Of a DNA stretch of 64,000 bases, positions 32,522 to 43,348 are shown one piece after another (the first letter of the stretch is position 1; the number at the start of each line of letters is the position of its first letter). Under the pieces are notes generated by a model that saw nothing but the letters and a program-made list of their open reading frames with translations, made no database searches and was not told where the DNA came from. Source of the stretch: Meandrina meandrites (taxonomy: Eukaryota; Cnidaria; Anthozoa; Scleractinia; Meandrinidae); the NCBI GenBank assembly GCA_963693305.1, contig OY855905.1, positions 47,579,895 to 47,643,894 of the forward strand, in the 5' to 3' direction. The translations under genes and the position numbers were made by a program.

Positions 32522-35500
32522 CATATTTATGCAGGATGACCATTTCAGTTATAAAAACTGCTATCAACATGGGTCCTGCTTAATAAATAAATAAATAAAT
32601 GAATAGTTAATAAAATAAAATATTCAAAAAATTAAAAATCTATATGAGAGATCTAAACCTAGACATATAAAAAGCAATAAAAGGACTAGAACTAGATTCA
32701 TAGACAATTATTAAAAATATCGGCACCTTTATAAAAAAAAATCTTTTAAAATATACCAATATGCCGATGACGCGACTGCCTTTGCTTCCGACAAAACTTT
32801 GGCTGAAAAATCGGAAATGTGTAAAAACGCCTTTCAGGAATGTTCAGAACTACAGGTAAACAAAACTAAAATCAAGAGAATGTGGTTAGCGGATCTCAGG
32901 CACAATTCAGAAGCTCCCTTTGATATATCTTGGCCTTCAAAGCCTTTTTATGCACTAGGAATCAACTTCGCTTATAATGAGGAGTCTCTTACAAGAAAAG
33001 TTTCAAGCAAAAATTAGATTCAGTGCAAGTATACTTAACATACGGCTACCAAAAACACCTCACCATGTATGGTCGAATAACTATCCTTAAAACTCTTGGA
33101 CTATCCAAACTAGGACGAAAAACTTAGGACGACCCTTTCTGTTTGAATGTAATTACGATCTAAAGTATTTCAAAGTAGATATTCCTATTGATTTTTACAA
33201 GGACATTCCTAATTCGAAACTGAACAAAAACTTAATGACATCATATGGAACAATTCTTTCATCAAAGTTGAAAGGATTTTCCGTGTATTATCAAAATACG
33301 GCACGAAGCAGGTGTCGTTCAAATCAAGGACATCTTCTGTGGAAACAACTTTTTAACACCAATAAGAATTCTACACTCAATTCCAAATCAAAGCAAGTGT
33401 CCTCAAGTACTGTGTCCTGTAATATCATACCCCCAAATGGGTTTGCGTGCTAGAAAGCACTAATGTCAACGTACAATGCAATTCAAAATACATCAACACA
33501 GTAGATATTGATAAGCTTTGATAAATTGTTCTATAAAGCGGTGACTAAAGTCGTTGTAAACAAAAAGTTTGAATCTTCAAACGCAGAAAAAAAGGAATGA
33601 AACAATTGAATTTCGACGTTGGCACAATACACGCCATCTATAATATTCCTTTAAAGTAACTTAAGACACTCAGCTAGCTATCTTCCAGCTTAAGATCATT
33701 CACCACATTTTGCTAACCAATTCGACCCTTTTCAGAGGTAAAATACAGGAAAAAAAATTAATGCCACCTATGTGCACAAATACAAACTTTAAAACAATTA
33801 TTTGTCTTTTGTGCGCTACTTGGCGGGACGAATGACGAATCCATCGAAAATATAATCTACGGTTTTACAGATAACCTTCCGTTACAGCTGGGTTATACCG
33901 GTAACTTTTAAAGTGCCACTCCGACGAAATTTCACATTTTTTTTTTCGGAATTTTTTTGTTACAGAATAACTTACCGGTGACTGTAATGTGCTTTTACAC
34001 AGAAACAAAAAAATAATAAGCCTTCCTTCATCGAAATTTTGAGCTTCGAAAACTGCAATTTTTCGTCCGCCATTACTCGAAACTGGTTCCTGCTGAGCCC
34101 GCATATTTCACAGCGGAAGGTCCTCTTGTGACGTCAAACACTCAACACGTGACCTGTCCTTTGCGATGTTTAGTTTGTTTTTGTGGATTTTTGCCGAGAT
34201 TTTGCTCGAAAATGTTTGGCGATTCTGCGGTGGAATTCTTGCCTTCCAAGTCAAATTTTTCTCCAACAAACCGAGAAAATGTGGGCCTTCAATCGTACAA
34301 TGATCGTGTATTACGAACGATCAAGAAGCCGAGAATTACTGAAGACAAGAAGCGATCAGAAGCTACAGTCCAGGCTACTTAACAATTATTCCATGAGCCC
34401 GCGTTGGATACGAGGTGGTAAATAGCCAACGAGGCGCGAAGCGCCGAGTTGGCTATAACCACTCGTATCCAACAAGGGCGAATGGAATAATTGTTTTATT
34501 AAATTCTTCTTAAGTATAAATCAACTGGACATTTCATTTTGATGTAAACGAAGTGATAGTATGAGGAGGCGGGAAAATTTGTGGCGCGGTGTTCACTTTT
34601 TGAGTTGAATGAAACACACCAGGAAAGCGAGCGAGAGTTTTCTTCTGAAGATTTTCCTCGGAAAATCTCCTCGTAAATCGTCTTTTCATCCTGGAAAATT
34701 GTGACAACAATTAAGGTTTTCGGAAAGATCCGAAGCAATAGCTTTTCTGGAAATTATACGCCTTGTGCAAGACGAGCGAAGCAAGTGTTCACATATTGAC
34801 CTTGTTTACGGCTCCACGGCTGTCATCAAGACTATGGGCCAATTCGCACTAGAGGACAAGTTTTAAATGTCATAACATTTTTGACAAAAACAAAATTGTC
34901 GCGATAAGTCAGAGACATTTTGAAGAAAACAAAAGGTGTAATTATTAGTACAATAGCTCTGCACGTGCTTCTGGCATCCTTGTACATTTCTCGGCACGGT
35001 CGTCTTGTGTAAACATCAAATAATCAGGCAGATCCACGTGGTGAAAACTTTTAAAACAATTTGCATTTGAAGTGCGCGTGTGCTGAAGTTTTTTGTGCTC
35101 GTGCTGGGAAAATGTCGCAAGAAAACTATTTCTTTTCCCCTCCATTTATGGGCACAAACTGGTTCCCTCTGCATTCTTTTGTTCCAACCCCGGTATTACC
35201 ATCCTCCACGACCTCACCTCGGCACATAAACGTGTTTTGCCGCCTATCGTGGAAAAATTTCCGTGTTGTTTTTTAGTACAATCCAGACCAAACACAATAG
35301 CCAATCAACAACGTATTGTTATCTGGCATTACGAGGGGCGTTGGAATGCGACTTGTCATGACTTGTCCTGCCTTGAGGCAGGACATCGGCTCCTTTGAAG
35401 ATTTGTCCGTTTTGACAAAATCTGCCCTTGTCCAACAAGTCGTTCGCACTTGTATTTGCGATTGTTTGACAAAATGTATCGCGCGTGCAACGCGGACCAA

Positions 35501-38500
35501 TCATAAGACAACTGCTTCTTTGTTTTCCTGAATTATTTGACAAGTTCTAGGTCTCAAAAAACGTATTCGCACTTGTTTTCTGTAACAAGTGACACATTAA
35601 TGATGAAATCTACCAATTGTTACAAAATTTGTCTGCTAGTGCGAATTGGCCCTATGACATTATGCTGAAACGAAATTGCACTCAGATTCGATGAAGTTTA
35701 TTGAAGTATAAAAGGACAAGATCAAGATTGAAAGGTAACAAACTTAACTGAAGTGCAGAGCCTTATTTTACGTCGAACACTGAATGAAATTGTGTCACTT
35801 TTCTGGTCTTCCCGTAAATTATTTGCTGCTTTTCTTCTTCGTTCAGTCGCTCTTGTTGTACATTTACAAGTATTTTTAATTAAACATTTCGCATCAATCC
35901 TTTCAGTTTTACGTTGTTGAGTCAGCTATGGCATTTTGTGGTATTTGTGTGGTTTTAGGGAAGGCACTGTCGATTATTTCTTGTATAAGCCTATAAACCT
36001 CGCCAAATTTGCCATTTTTCTGATGGAACTTTCGCTTCCCGCAGGAAATTTTTTAAACTGAGCGGCACTTGCCGCACTCGTTTCCCATATAAGGTCAAAC
36101 GCAGGTATAATGGCTGATAACCGAGATCTAGTGAACCAATCAGAAAGCTAGAATTGCATTATCCGAGGTTGAGAATTTAATAAATACTTTTATGGTCCAA
36201 CTTCACAATTATACCCGGCCTTTTTGATCCACTTCGGCACATTGATTTTAGAAAATGGTACGTAGTGTGTTTTATTGGTTTTGTGCTATTTTGTTTTTCG
36301 CCAATGCTTTCGAAAGCATTCATTTAGGTGCAGTGAACGGATTGTGACTACGTAGAAAGACTGAAGTACCTGATATATAGATCATCTTCATACGAAGTTC
36401 CAGTCTTATTATTGTCTGTTTACTATCGTATCGTTTTGACGAGATTTTGAGGGAGTCTTTTGCTAGCGATGTCTCCGAAAATTCAGTCTGCTTTGGGTAC
36501 TTACCATCGTTATCAAGATCAGGTTCTCAGTCAATAGAATTAGAAGTTAATAATAAAAGAAGTTATATTGTTTGGAGGAATAACACTGATTTATTTTAAG
36601 AGTGCAAAACTGATCACAAGCAATGGAAATAAATCACTGAAAACCATGGAATGTCATGATTGACTCACTGGAGCTGAGATAATAAAATTTACATAAAAAG
36701 TGATGATGTTTTTTGAAGTGAATAGAAACAGTATATAGATGATGTGGTTTAAAATTTCCCCAACCAGTTTTTTGTTTCCCTTTTAATTTGTGAATATAAA
36801 TTGATGAATATAAGAGACAACAAAAACTAAAAATCAAACTGCAGTTTGACAAGTTTTAAACCAAAGATAAATTTAAATCACTACAGCTGCAGTACAGTTT
36901 CTCATCTTGTCACAGCATTTTCATCCCATGTATATTTTGCAAGCAAGGTACATATTTTTCAACCCACAGAGAAACTGGCTTGAATATCCAAATTACTCAT
37001 TCTTAAAGCTTTGGATCATTATAATCTTCAGTGCACAAAGGCACGTAATTATTGGTTGGCAAGTAGTGATACTGCAATTTCAACAACTTGAGTAGTAAAC
37101 AAATGATTTCTATAAGATTTGCTTACATGTACTTTACTTTGAATTTTCTGCCTGAGATTGTTTGATTTCAATGCCATAATTTTTTAACAATTGTCTTGTG
37201 CGTTAATGTGCACCAGCAAGTTATGGTACACATGCAAAGTTTGGAGAACACAAAAGAAACGCAAGAGCTGCTCAAGGCGATAGCCAAGAGCAACTCTAGC
37301 TTCTAGAGTGTTTTCCAAACTTCCTGCTTGCACCATAACTTGATAGTGCACAGCTAAAAGCATCAACCAACTGTTTTATAACAGTGCTGGTGTAAATGTA
37401 CAGTAAAACCTGCATGATAAAAAAATTATGGCAAAGTACAATGACCCTGACAGGGCTAGAGCCCAGACAATTTTACCTGGCATCCAGTGGGCTAAACAAT
37501 ATTAGGCCATCGCATTTCCCACATGGTGCGCATTTGGGATGCTGAATTTGATTGTGCTATTCTGCTAGCTATGTGATGATCACAGACAGCAGACAGTGCT
37601 GAAGTTTGATGATAATAAAAAAATATATTATATAGCTACTACTCCATGTCTTTTGTCTTGTTTTGACTATTAAAAGTGCAAATTGCAGCTGTTGTTTCAT
37701 GGGTTAAATAAATCACTCTTGTGTGGCATAGACAATAATTGGCTAATAGTTGGGGCCAATTTCTTTTTCGAGGCAATGCCAATTACCAGCTGTCCAGCAA
37801 AAAAAAGGTAGTAATTTGCCCAAAGGAAATGATTAAGACAAAATTAACTTCTTATAAATGTATCAGTGCTTTCACTTAGACCTGGCACCTACTGGAGCTC
37901 TGGCAGGTATTTTGAGGTAAATCACTGACTGCAATCAATAGTTCAATAGTGCAGTTCCACATAAAGGTGAGGTGTTCAAAGCTTACATTGCTCTCTTGTG
38001 GGCGCTGCACAATGCAAGAGCAGCCACCTTAAAATCTTATTGAAAGAAATGATGCATTAACCTTAATTTGAAAAGGCAAATATCCAAAGAAGCATTGTAT
38101 GTGAACATTAAATTTTATTTACATTACCTTACTTTTCAGCCTAACACTTTATTATTAGATACTGTGAGATAACCTTGGTATCAAACCTACAAATATGGCT
38201 TGTTAGTCTTTGGATTGGTTGTATTTATCACTGTATGGGATAAAAGATGAGAACCAATTTATAATGTAGACATTCTCTTTTACTAGAAAATAGTTTGGGA
38301 GCTTATAATGATTAAAAAAATAAAACATTAAAATGGCTGTTAAAATTAGTATGCAGTTTGAAAGGTGGCCCTAACTGAAACCAAAGTAAACTGAGGCTGC
38401 CAAATTGAACATTGTTTGCTCCCAAGCTCCAAAATCTCAGGTAGGCAATAAAAGATAAAGGTAGCACACATGCACCAATATGTGTTTCAAACTTTACTGT

Positions 38501-41107
38501 ATGCTATAAATAGTTTCAGTTACATCACTCTGACTCTCAGATATCATATTCATCAGTCATTCAGAGAAAATAACGTGTGAACAATAATGTGCTGAACAAC
38601 CACAGTATCCTAGGCCTAGTTAACTCTGTAAAGCCTGACAAAAAATTGATCATCAGGTTGAGAAGACAAATAAAATATCACATTGTCAAAGATGATCGAC
38701 CTGCACCAAAACAAAAACAGAGTTTAGAAACTGTTAGAAAGTGTACTAAATAAGAACCTGGAATTCAATGGTTATCTTGCGTGGGCGGAAAGATGGCATC
38801 TGTTTCTTCTAAATTGTTGTAAAATCAAACTCTGGAAACTCCGTTCAAAAATGGAATACCACAAACCTTACTCAGGCAACGGAAGTTCGCTCGGCGTGTG
38901 CGAGCAAATCTCAGCCATTTATTCTGTCAATATTTGAGATCACAGCTGCTTGAAGGTTGACTGCTCACAACGTTGTTGTACTACACATCAAATTCCCAGC
39001 AAAATGAAGCTCACTGTGGTTGAAGAACTGCATTTGAAATCTCAAAAGGTTGAATTAGCGAAGCGAAATTTTGCAGGGGTCCACCGAGATCTGTGGAGAA
39101 TTCAGCAACAAGCATTTCACGGGTTGGGTGTTTGACGTCACATCCGATGAATTCGCGAGCAAGCCTCGTGATCCTTCAGGAACGTGTTTCAATAATGGCG
39201 GCCAAAAACTCTCGACAAAAGCAGTCGAAAAAAACGGCCTTCCCGCACTCGGACGGCAGAACGGTTTGGACAAGTGAGTAAGAACCACTGATAGATTAAG
39301 AAATTGCAAAAACATCGAATTCGAGAATTTTGGTCGGAGTAGCACTTTAAGGCTTTGACGCGATGGCTGTGAAACTTTTGGAAAATGCTCAACTATCATA
39401 CGGTAATAATAATATGAAATTCGATTTAGCTGAAGAAAAATATTTTAAATGATATTGGCGTTTAACTGGACCCCATTTTTTAACAAAATCGCATCCAGTA
39501 AAAAATTTTGCTGATAGTTTTTTGCTACATTTGTGGAATCAGCGCATATAGACTTAATACAAAATCGTTGGAGCAGAGGAGCGAAAATATTAAGGTAACC
39601 TAAATTCAACTATAACATTCTACTGAAAGTTTCTATACTTGACGCTCGAGGACGAAGGAAGTCACGAACCCAATTGCTTGCTGAATCAGAGTGCCTAGCG
39701 ACATATATTTTCCTTCATTATTTATGTACATTATTTATTATTTCTGCTCGACGAATACCGTAATGATTCGATTTAGCGCCCTCCTTCCAATAAGCGCCCC
39801 CTTCCGAATAAGCGCCCCCCATAGAATGTGTTTTTGTAAATAAGCGCCCCCATTCTAATAAGCGCCCCCATTCTTACAGTTTTTGTTATTGTTAAGTACC
39901 GTAGATAAACTCATGAACATTCACCGTACCGTACATGTATATATCTACTGCTAAAATGAACAATTCTTTTAAAAGTAACTGAAGTTTCAACAATTTTTTA
40001 CCGTTACAGATTATATTATTGTTAGTTATTTAATATTTATTAAAGTTTTGTTTTGAACATTTGGTTGATTCTCAAAAAATTAAATAAGTGCCCTGTCCCA
40101 AATAAGCGCCCTGTCTCGAATAAGCGCCCTCCCTTGAGGTGCCAAAAGTAAATAAGCGCCCCGGGCGCTAAATCGAATCATTACGGTAATTGAGTCGCGT
40201 GTTTGTGCGTAATGCGCATTGATTGTAACGTAACCATGGTAACGCAAAGTAGCTTCACTTCCTTCTTTTGTCACACGGTAATCTGACTGCTTCGCTTTCC
40301 TAATCGAGGGAAACTACAGCTGCCAATCCCATTCAGTTGACGGGAAATAAACGTGTGCTTTATACTATTTGTTTTGCTAATATAAATTATCATAGATCTC
40401 TACTCTGAATAATCGAAATAAAGCCAATACAAACCTTTAGTAAAGGGCGAATCTGGTTTCGTGATAGGAGAGCTGCCATTGATAACCTCCATCAACATAA
40501 CTCCGAAGGAAAAAATATCAATCTTCGCATCGTATTCGACTGTAGGAGAAGGAGCATTACCATATGCAACGGGAGGAAACGTTTCTGGTGCGGCATAGAC
40601 CTGTGTACCTGGTACTGGAGACGCATACTGTTTTCGTTCGTTTGGTGAAAACACTTTAGCAAGACCAAGATCAGCAATCTTAGCTTGTCTTTTCCCGGTC
40701 AAGAGCACGTTTTTACAGGCTAAATCTCGATGAACTATTGGCGGATCGCGCCCGTGAAGATAAGCAAGCCCTTCAGCTACATCTAACATGATCGACACTG
40801 TCTCTGGAAATGGAATCTTCTCAGGACACAATGACTTAACATATTTCTCTAAGTCGCGATCCAAAAGTTCAGTGATAAGCACTGGAGGCGACGAATGGGA
40901 CTTTTCGAATGCCAAGACTTTAACAATGTTCTTGTGGTCAAGTCGTCGTAGAATTCTGCATTCTTCTTCAAATTTTGAAACATATTCGTTTAGAAAGAGC
41001 GACTCATGAAGTACCTTCGCTGCTACAAGTTGGCCTTTCCACTCGGCTTTGTAAACGTCCCCGTAACTACCACTTCCAAGAAGTTCTACCCGACGGAAAT
41101 TTGCCAT
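27308..41107 (-). CDS. Kinase-Rab GTPase fusion, paralogue B
   Basis: A two-exon gene, 41107-40435 and 28116-27308, encoding about 493 residues. Exon 1 is most of a protein kinase domain. Exon 2 supplies the kinase C-terminal helices (RRSDIRKMDE...VLQCIDDSSEKRPSAAEVSEWL) and then a full Rab-like GTPase ending in SDCC. The junction is phase 1 at G|GTTTGT and CAACAG|AT, making K-D-G-R-R-I. Exon 2 begins mid-kinase, so a kinase exon is required, and paralogue A has the identical phase and position. Order kinase then GTPase is the reverse of Roco proteins such as LRRK2. Predicted role: a membrane-anchored signalling kinase with a vesicle-type G domain. Neighbouring flanks are duplicated around gene A. 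The 12.3 kb intron is filled with mobile elements and makes the exon pairing less certain than for A. Confidence 0.75.
28733..28826. repeat. Fragment of the CCGGG-type repeat
   Basis: CATATGAG...AACCGGGCTCATATGA resembles the 2520-2870 repeat. It abuts the left end of the retrozyme-like unit. Confidence 0.4.
28891..28947 (-). ncRNA. Type I hammerhead ribozyme, copy 1
   Basis: On the minus strand, stem I (GCCGTG with CACGGT, extended by TTGC with GCAA across an internal loop) encloses CTGATGA, a 4 bp stem II (GTTC, loop CAATAA, GAAC), GAA, the self-complementary ACAGCTGT, and C17 at GTC. All conserved core nucleotides are intact. Stem III has no loop, so cleavage is expected to work best as a dimer, as in other minimal type I hammerheads. 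Predicted cleavage is between 28902 and 28901. Confidence 0.85.
29416..29472 (-). ncRNA. Type I hammerhead ribozyme, copy 2
   Basis: Identical to copy 1 except one T-to-C change that turns the second base pair of stem II into a C-A mismatch. Core nucleotides, the self-complementary stem III and stem I are unchanged. Cleavage is predicted between 29428 and 29427. Activity may be reduced by the weakened stem II. Confidence 0.8.
29694..29806. repeat. ~13 bp minisatellite (ACATTCAATYCAA)
   Basis: About eight tandem copies with small variations. It directly follows the second retrozyme-like unit, and the minus-strand reading would put it upstream of the ribozymes. Confidence 0.85.
30094..30498. 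mobile_element. TTAA-flanked ~400 bp MITE, copy 1
   Basis: TTAA at 30094-30097 and 30495-30498. Termini GGCGCGGGTACACC and the complement of GGTGTACTCCCGCC. It is collinear with the two copies at 61705-62533. It is inserted in the right arm of the 28371-30683 foldback and encodes no protein. TTAA targeting is shared with piggyBac-type transposases, but the ends are not classical piggyBac ends. Confidence 0.85.
31121..32329 (-). mobile_element. Penelope-like insertion, palindromic
   Basis: A 12 bp target duplication ATCTCCAGTTGT lies at 31121-31132 and 32318-32329. The insert is an inverted repeat: left arm about 31166-31702 and right arm about 31920-32318, around a 217 bp centre coding for part of a GIY-YIG domain. 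The left arm has a 142 bp tandem duplication (31330-31471 and 31471-31612). Inverted and tandem head-tail arrangements around terminal repeats are characteristic of Penelope-like elements. The terminal GGCTAT hairpin with GCCGAAAGCTT is present in both arms. Confidence 0.8.
31655..31984 (-). pseudogene. GIY-YIG endonuclease fragment of a PLE
   Basis: An open frame of 109 codons encoding ...LDLQCNVVYKIPCADCSWSY, VGETGRCFKTRRKEHQRNL... The VVYKIPC-x2-C and YVGETGR segments correspond to the GIY-YIG start and the Tyr/Arg motif of Penelope-like element endonucleases, with the His of KEH. The reverse-transcriptase part is missing and both ends of the frame run into the palindrome arms, so this is a remnant. 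The plus-strand frame 31748-31954 is its shadow. Confidence 0.8.
32484..32600. repeat. (AAT)n and (AATA)n microsatellites
   Basis: About ten AAT units at 32484-32514 and a short AATA run at about 32580-32600. Both sit in the body of the decayed LINE between the RQG and YADD motifs. Confidence 0.85.
34382..34494. repeat. Near-perfect cruciform MITE
   Basis: 113 bp in which ACAATTATTCCATGAGCCCG and the following bases pair with the right half around a GAA loop (GGCGC-GAA-GCGCC). A partial relative is at about 22912-22970. Confidence 0.9.
34832..35656. mobile_element. 815 bp TIR element, CTATG TSD
   Basis: Perfect 16 bp termini GGCCAATTCGCACTAG (34837-34852) and the complement ending at 35651, with CTATG direct repeats at 34832-34836 and 35652-35656. 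It is non-coding; the several small frames inside are uninformative. A second copy lacking its left 38 bp lies at 63806-64000. The superfamily is not assigned. Confidence 0.85.
35657..39109. other. Intronic or spacer DNA, nothing recognised
   Basis: 3.4 kb of AT-rich DNA within the intron of paralogue B, without supported genes, RNAs or bounded repeats. TTTATAGATACTT-type tandem words and poly-A runs are scattered. Confidence 0.35.
39756..40188. mobile_element. TA-flanked MITE with AATAAGCGCCC repeats
   Basis: Ends CCGTAATGATTCGATTTAGC (39758 on) and its complement (to 40186), with TA on both sides, suggesting a Tc1/mariner-type MITE. About eight copies of AATAAGCGCCCC-like 12-mers, clustered in the same orientation near both ends, fill the interior. 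No transposase. It lies about 250 bp downstream of paralogue B exon 1, inside the intron. Confidence 0.85.
40435..41107 (-). CDS. Paralogue B exon 1: protein kinase lobe
   Basis: Starts MANFRRVELLGSGSYGDVYK. It has the glycine loop GSGSYG (residues 11-16), the VAAK lysine (31), a C-helix segment KFEEECRILRRLDH, catalytic loop HRDLACKN (126-133), DLG (146-148) in place of DFG, PGTQVYAAPE (to 175) and DIFSFGVMLMEV. The sequence looks tyrosine-kinase-like (TKL). All ATP- and Mg-binding residues (K31, D128, N133, D146) are present, so activity is possible. Without the splice the frame would run a few codons into the intron (GLYWLYFDYSE), a shorter alternative isoform. Confidence 0.85.
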
Positions 41108-41623
41108 CGTGAGGCAATGCTCTGATGAAGATCAGATGTTGTCGTCGACACCTTAGCATACAGTTCCTTGTTCCTTCTCGGAAATCCAACTCGTTTCCAG
41201 GTTCCTCTGTTCTTCTCCCAATTCTCCTCGCGGCTCAAATTGCAGAACATTTTGCAGCGACACGTCAAGACCGGGTCTGTCGATTTCATGAGTTCGAGTT
41301 AGAAATTTTCGATTTCGAGTTTGAGTTAAAATATCGAGTTGCTTGCGGTTAGCTCCACTCTGGTTTGCTTGCGGTTAGTTCCACTCTGGTTTGCTTGCGG
41401 TTACCTTTCATTTGTTGATAATGGCGACACTATGCGTGACCAACTGCGAAAATGTCACGCTATGTCGTGGGCTTTTCGTTTTCGTGTTCTTTCTTCTTTT
41501 TTTTTTCTTTTTTTCGTCTTCCATCACGAAATCAGTAACTTTCAGGGAATAGTTATCACAATAGCTCTTGAATGTCTTCTAAGTTAGAAAAAGTGTTCAA
41601 TTTGAGCAACGTTAAGACATTAA

Positions 41624-42017
41624 GTTAGTGGCTACCTCCGGGTCCATAGTATATGTTCCCATCTCAAGGTAGCCATTAGTAAAGGTGTTAGTGGCTACAT
41701 GAAGGTCCATAGTGTATATTCCCATCTCAAGGTAGTCGTTAAGTAAACACGTTAGTGGCTACATGAAGGTCCATAGTATATGTTCCGATCTCAAGGTAGC
41801 CGTTGGGTAAACGCGTTAGTGGCTATATGAAGGTCCATAGTATATATTCCGATCTCAAGGTAGCCATTAGTAAAGGCGTTAGTGGCTACATGAAGGTCCA
41901 TAGTATATATTCCGATCTCAAGGTAGCCATTAGTAAAGGCGTTAGTGGCTACATGAAGGTCCATAGTATTTATTCCGATCACAACGTAGCCGTTTAGGTT
42001 AGTGGCTACCTCCAGGT
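41624..42017. repeat. 63 bp minisatellite upstream of paralogue B
   Basis: Six full units and a partial seventh, each starting GTTAGTGGCTAC and containing GGTCCATAGTATAT and ATCTCAAGGTAGCC. The units are 57-65 bp long. The array begins about 520 bp upstream of the kinase start codon and is open in several frames because the unit length is near a multiple of three. It could affect the promoter. Confidence 0.95.
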
Positions 42018-42349
42018 CGGTAATATGATGAAATGTACTGACGAAATATTTGGCTTCAAGAACAGCTTGTATATAGTGACCAACGAAAGTACGAAAAAAG
42101 CCGTTATCTAAAGCTCGAAAACCCAGCAGCTACAAGGAGAAAATCAAGTATGATAGAAACCATAACCAAAGAAACCAGACAATCTGGCTTAATCCGCCTT
42201 TTAGCCAAAATGTTTAGACAAATGTCGCGAAATCTTTCGTTCTCCTGATTGCCCAGGTGATTGATAAGCACTTTCCAAAATCAAGCAAAATCCACAAGAT
42301 CTTCAACAGAAACAATCTGAAATTCAGCTAATTTCCTATAATAGGTAAT

Positions 42350-42492
42350 GGTAATAGGACTGAGTGGAGTCCAATTCGGTGTGTAATCATACGAGTGATT
42401 AACAAAATCGAACGACCGCGTAGCGGGAGTCCGATTTGTTTAATCACGAGTATGATTAAAGACAGAATTGGACGACACAAAGTCCTATTACC
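42350..42492. repeat. Hairpin MITE
   Basis: GGTAATAGGACTGAGTGGAG and neighbours pair with the right half (ends AAGTCCTATTACC), including TAATCATACGAGTGATTAA. The loop includes GACCGCGTAGCGGGAG. Its right end abuts the next element. Confidence 0.85.
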
Positions 42493-42495
42493 AAG

Positions 42496-43144
42496 TAATC
42501 ATAAGTATAACAAAATTCGAGAGAAAATTAAGATAAAGCGAAGCTTACTAAGGACTTATCATCAGTAAGGCAAAAAGGCCATTCTTGAAGCTGAAGGTTT
42601 TAGGAATATCAAGGAGTATTTAGTCACAACAAGGAACCAAATAAAGAGCGCAAGCATGTGCAGCACGCGAACTTTGTTATTGGACACTTTGTTATAGGAC
42701 ACTTTAGCCGAGCGCGCTCCAATTTGGTAAACTAGGAGTAATCGTAGATTATGCTGTGCGTTCGACATGCTCGCCATTGAAGAACACGCCACCACAAGAT
42801 TAGGATGCGTATTGCTGCCGTTGAGCGCAAGGATTGTTTACAGCCTATCGTTATCCACTTAATAGAATTCTTTTTGCGCGCGCTGTCTTTGCAGCTAATG
42901 TCATTGTTGACGTTGATGTGACGCAATTAATTGCCATCTAATGTCTTCTCACATGAGATCGAGGCCATCCTGCCACATACCGACATACATACCGACATAG
43001 AACGACTTTCGCTTGCGCATTCACAGGACAACCACGGGACCACAGGTCACCACAAGATTAGGATGCGTTCTCCTATCGTCGAACGCAAAAATAGGGCGTG
43101 CTAAGAACCAATCAGATTCGAGAATTTTGTTATAGTTGTGATTA
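42496..43144. mobile_element. TIR element, TAATCAYAAST ends
   Basis: TAATCATAAGTATAACAAAA on the left faces the complement of GAATTTTGTTATAGTTGTGATTA on the right. A direct repeat CCACAAGATTAGGATGCGT occurs inside at about 42791 and 43051. It is non-coding. Confidence 0.6.
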
Positions 43145-43348
43145 GGTATTTTATTAAGCTACATGCCTTCAGGGCTTTGAAGGCATAAGACAAAAGATCG
43201 AGATTGAGAAATGGATATATTACTTTAGGAGCATGCATAAAGCTTGTTTCTTTGAAACAGGAAAACTAACTTTAGTTTCTTATAATCTAGTTTTTCAGAC
43301 TTCGAATCGTTTTCTTTCCATTTACCTAGGAGTATAGAATCGCTCTCA

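Larger units (their letters stand above)
30890..33880 (+). pseudogene. Decayed Tx1/L1-like LINE split by a PLE
   Basis: Plus-strand reverse-transcriptase pieces in order: VLPRLVNEDQI, YIQCRYIGQNISLIQDIM and GLAISIDL (before 31132); then, after the Penelope insertion, CVINNGYASGF and GVRQGCTLSC (32330-32420), QYADDATAF (the catalytic YADD, about 32758), LGINFAYNEESL, a segment like GRPFLFECNYDLKYFKVDIP (33120-33200), and FQLKIIHHILLTNSTLFRG with a Cys-rich tail (33690-33820). Many frameshifts and stops, plus internal AAT and AATA microsatellites. It is dead. Removing the insertion restores ...FYTNISSCVINNGYASGF across the joint. Confidence 0.8.
33908..39350. mobile_element. Opposed TTAA termini ~5.4 kb apart
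   Basis: TTAA at 33908-33911 followed by AGTGCCACTCCGACGAAATT is mirrored at 39330-39350. Complementarity resumes inside (GCCATTA...GAAAC, GTTCCTG, TGACGTCAAACACYCAAC), extending each terminus to about 240 bp. Either this is one long element with most coding content gone, or two separate derivatives of one family. A plus-strand frame at 34128-34382 reads MFGDSAVEFLPSKSNFSPTN; its family was not recognised. Confidence 0.5.

Noticed and set aside
41791..41997. Repeat proteins over the 63 bp minisatellite
   Set aside because: Open only because the unit length is near a multiple of three; no Kozak context, domain or conservation.
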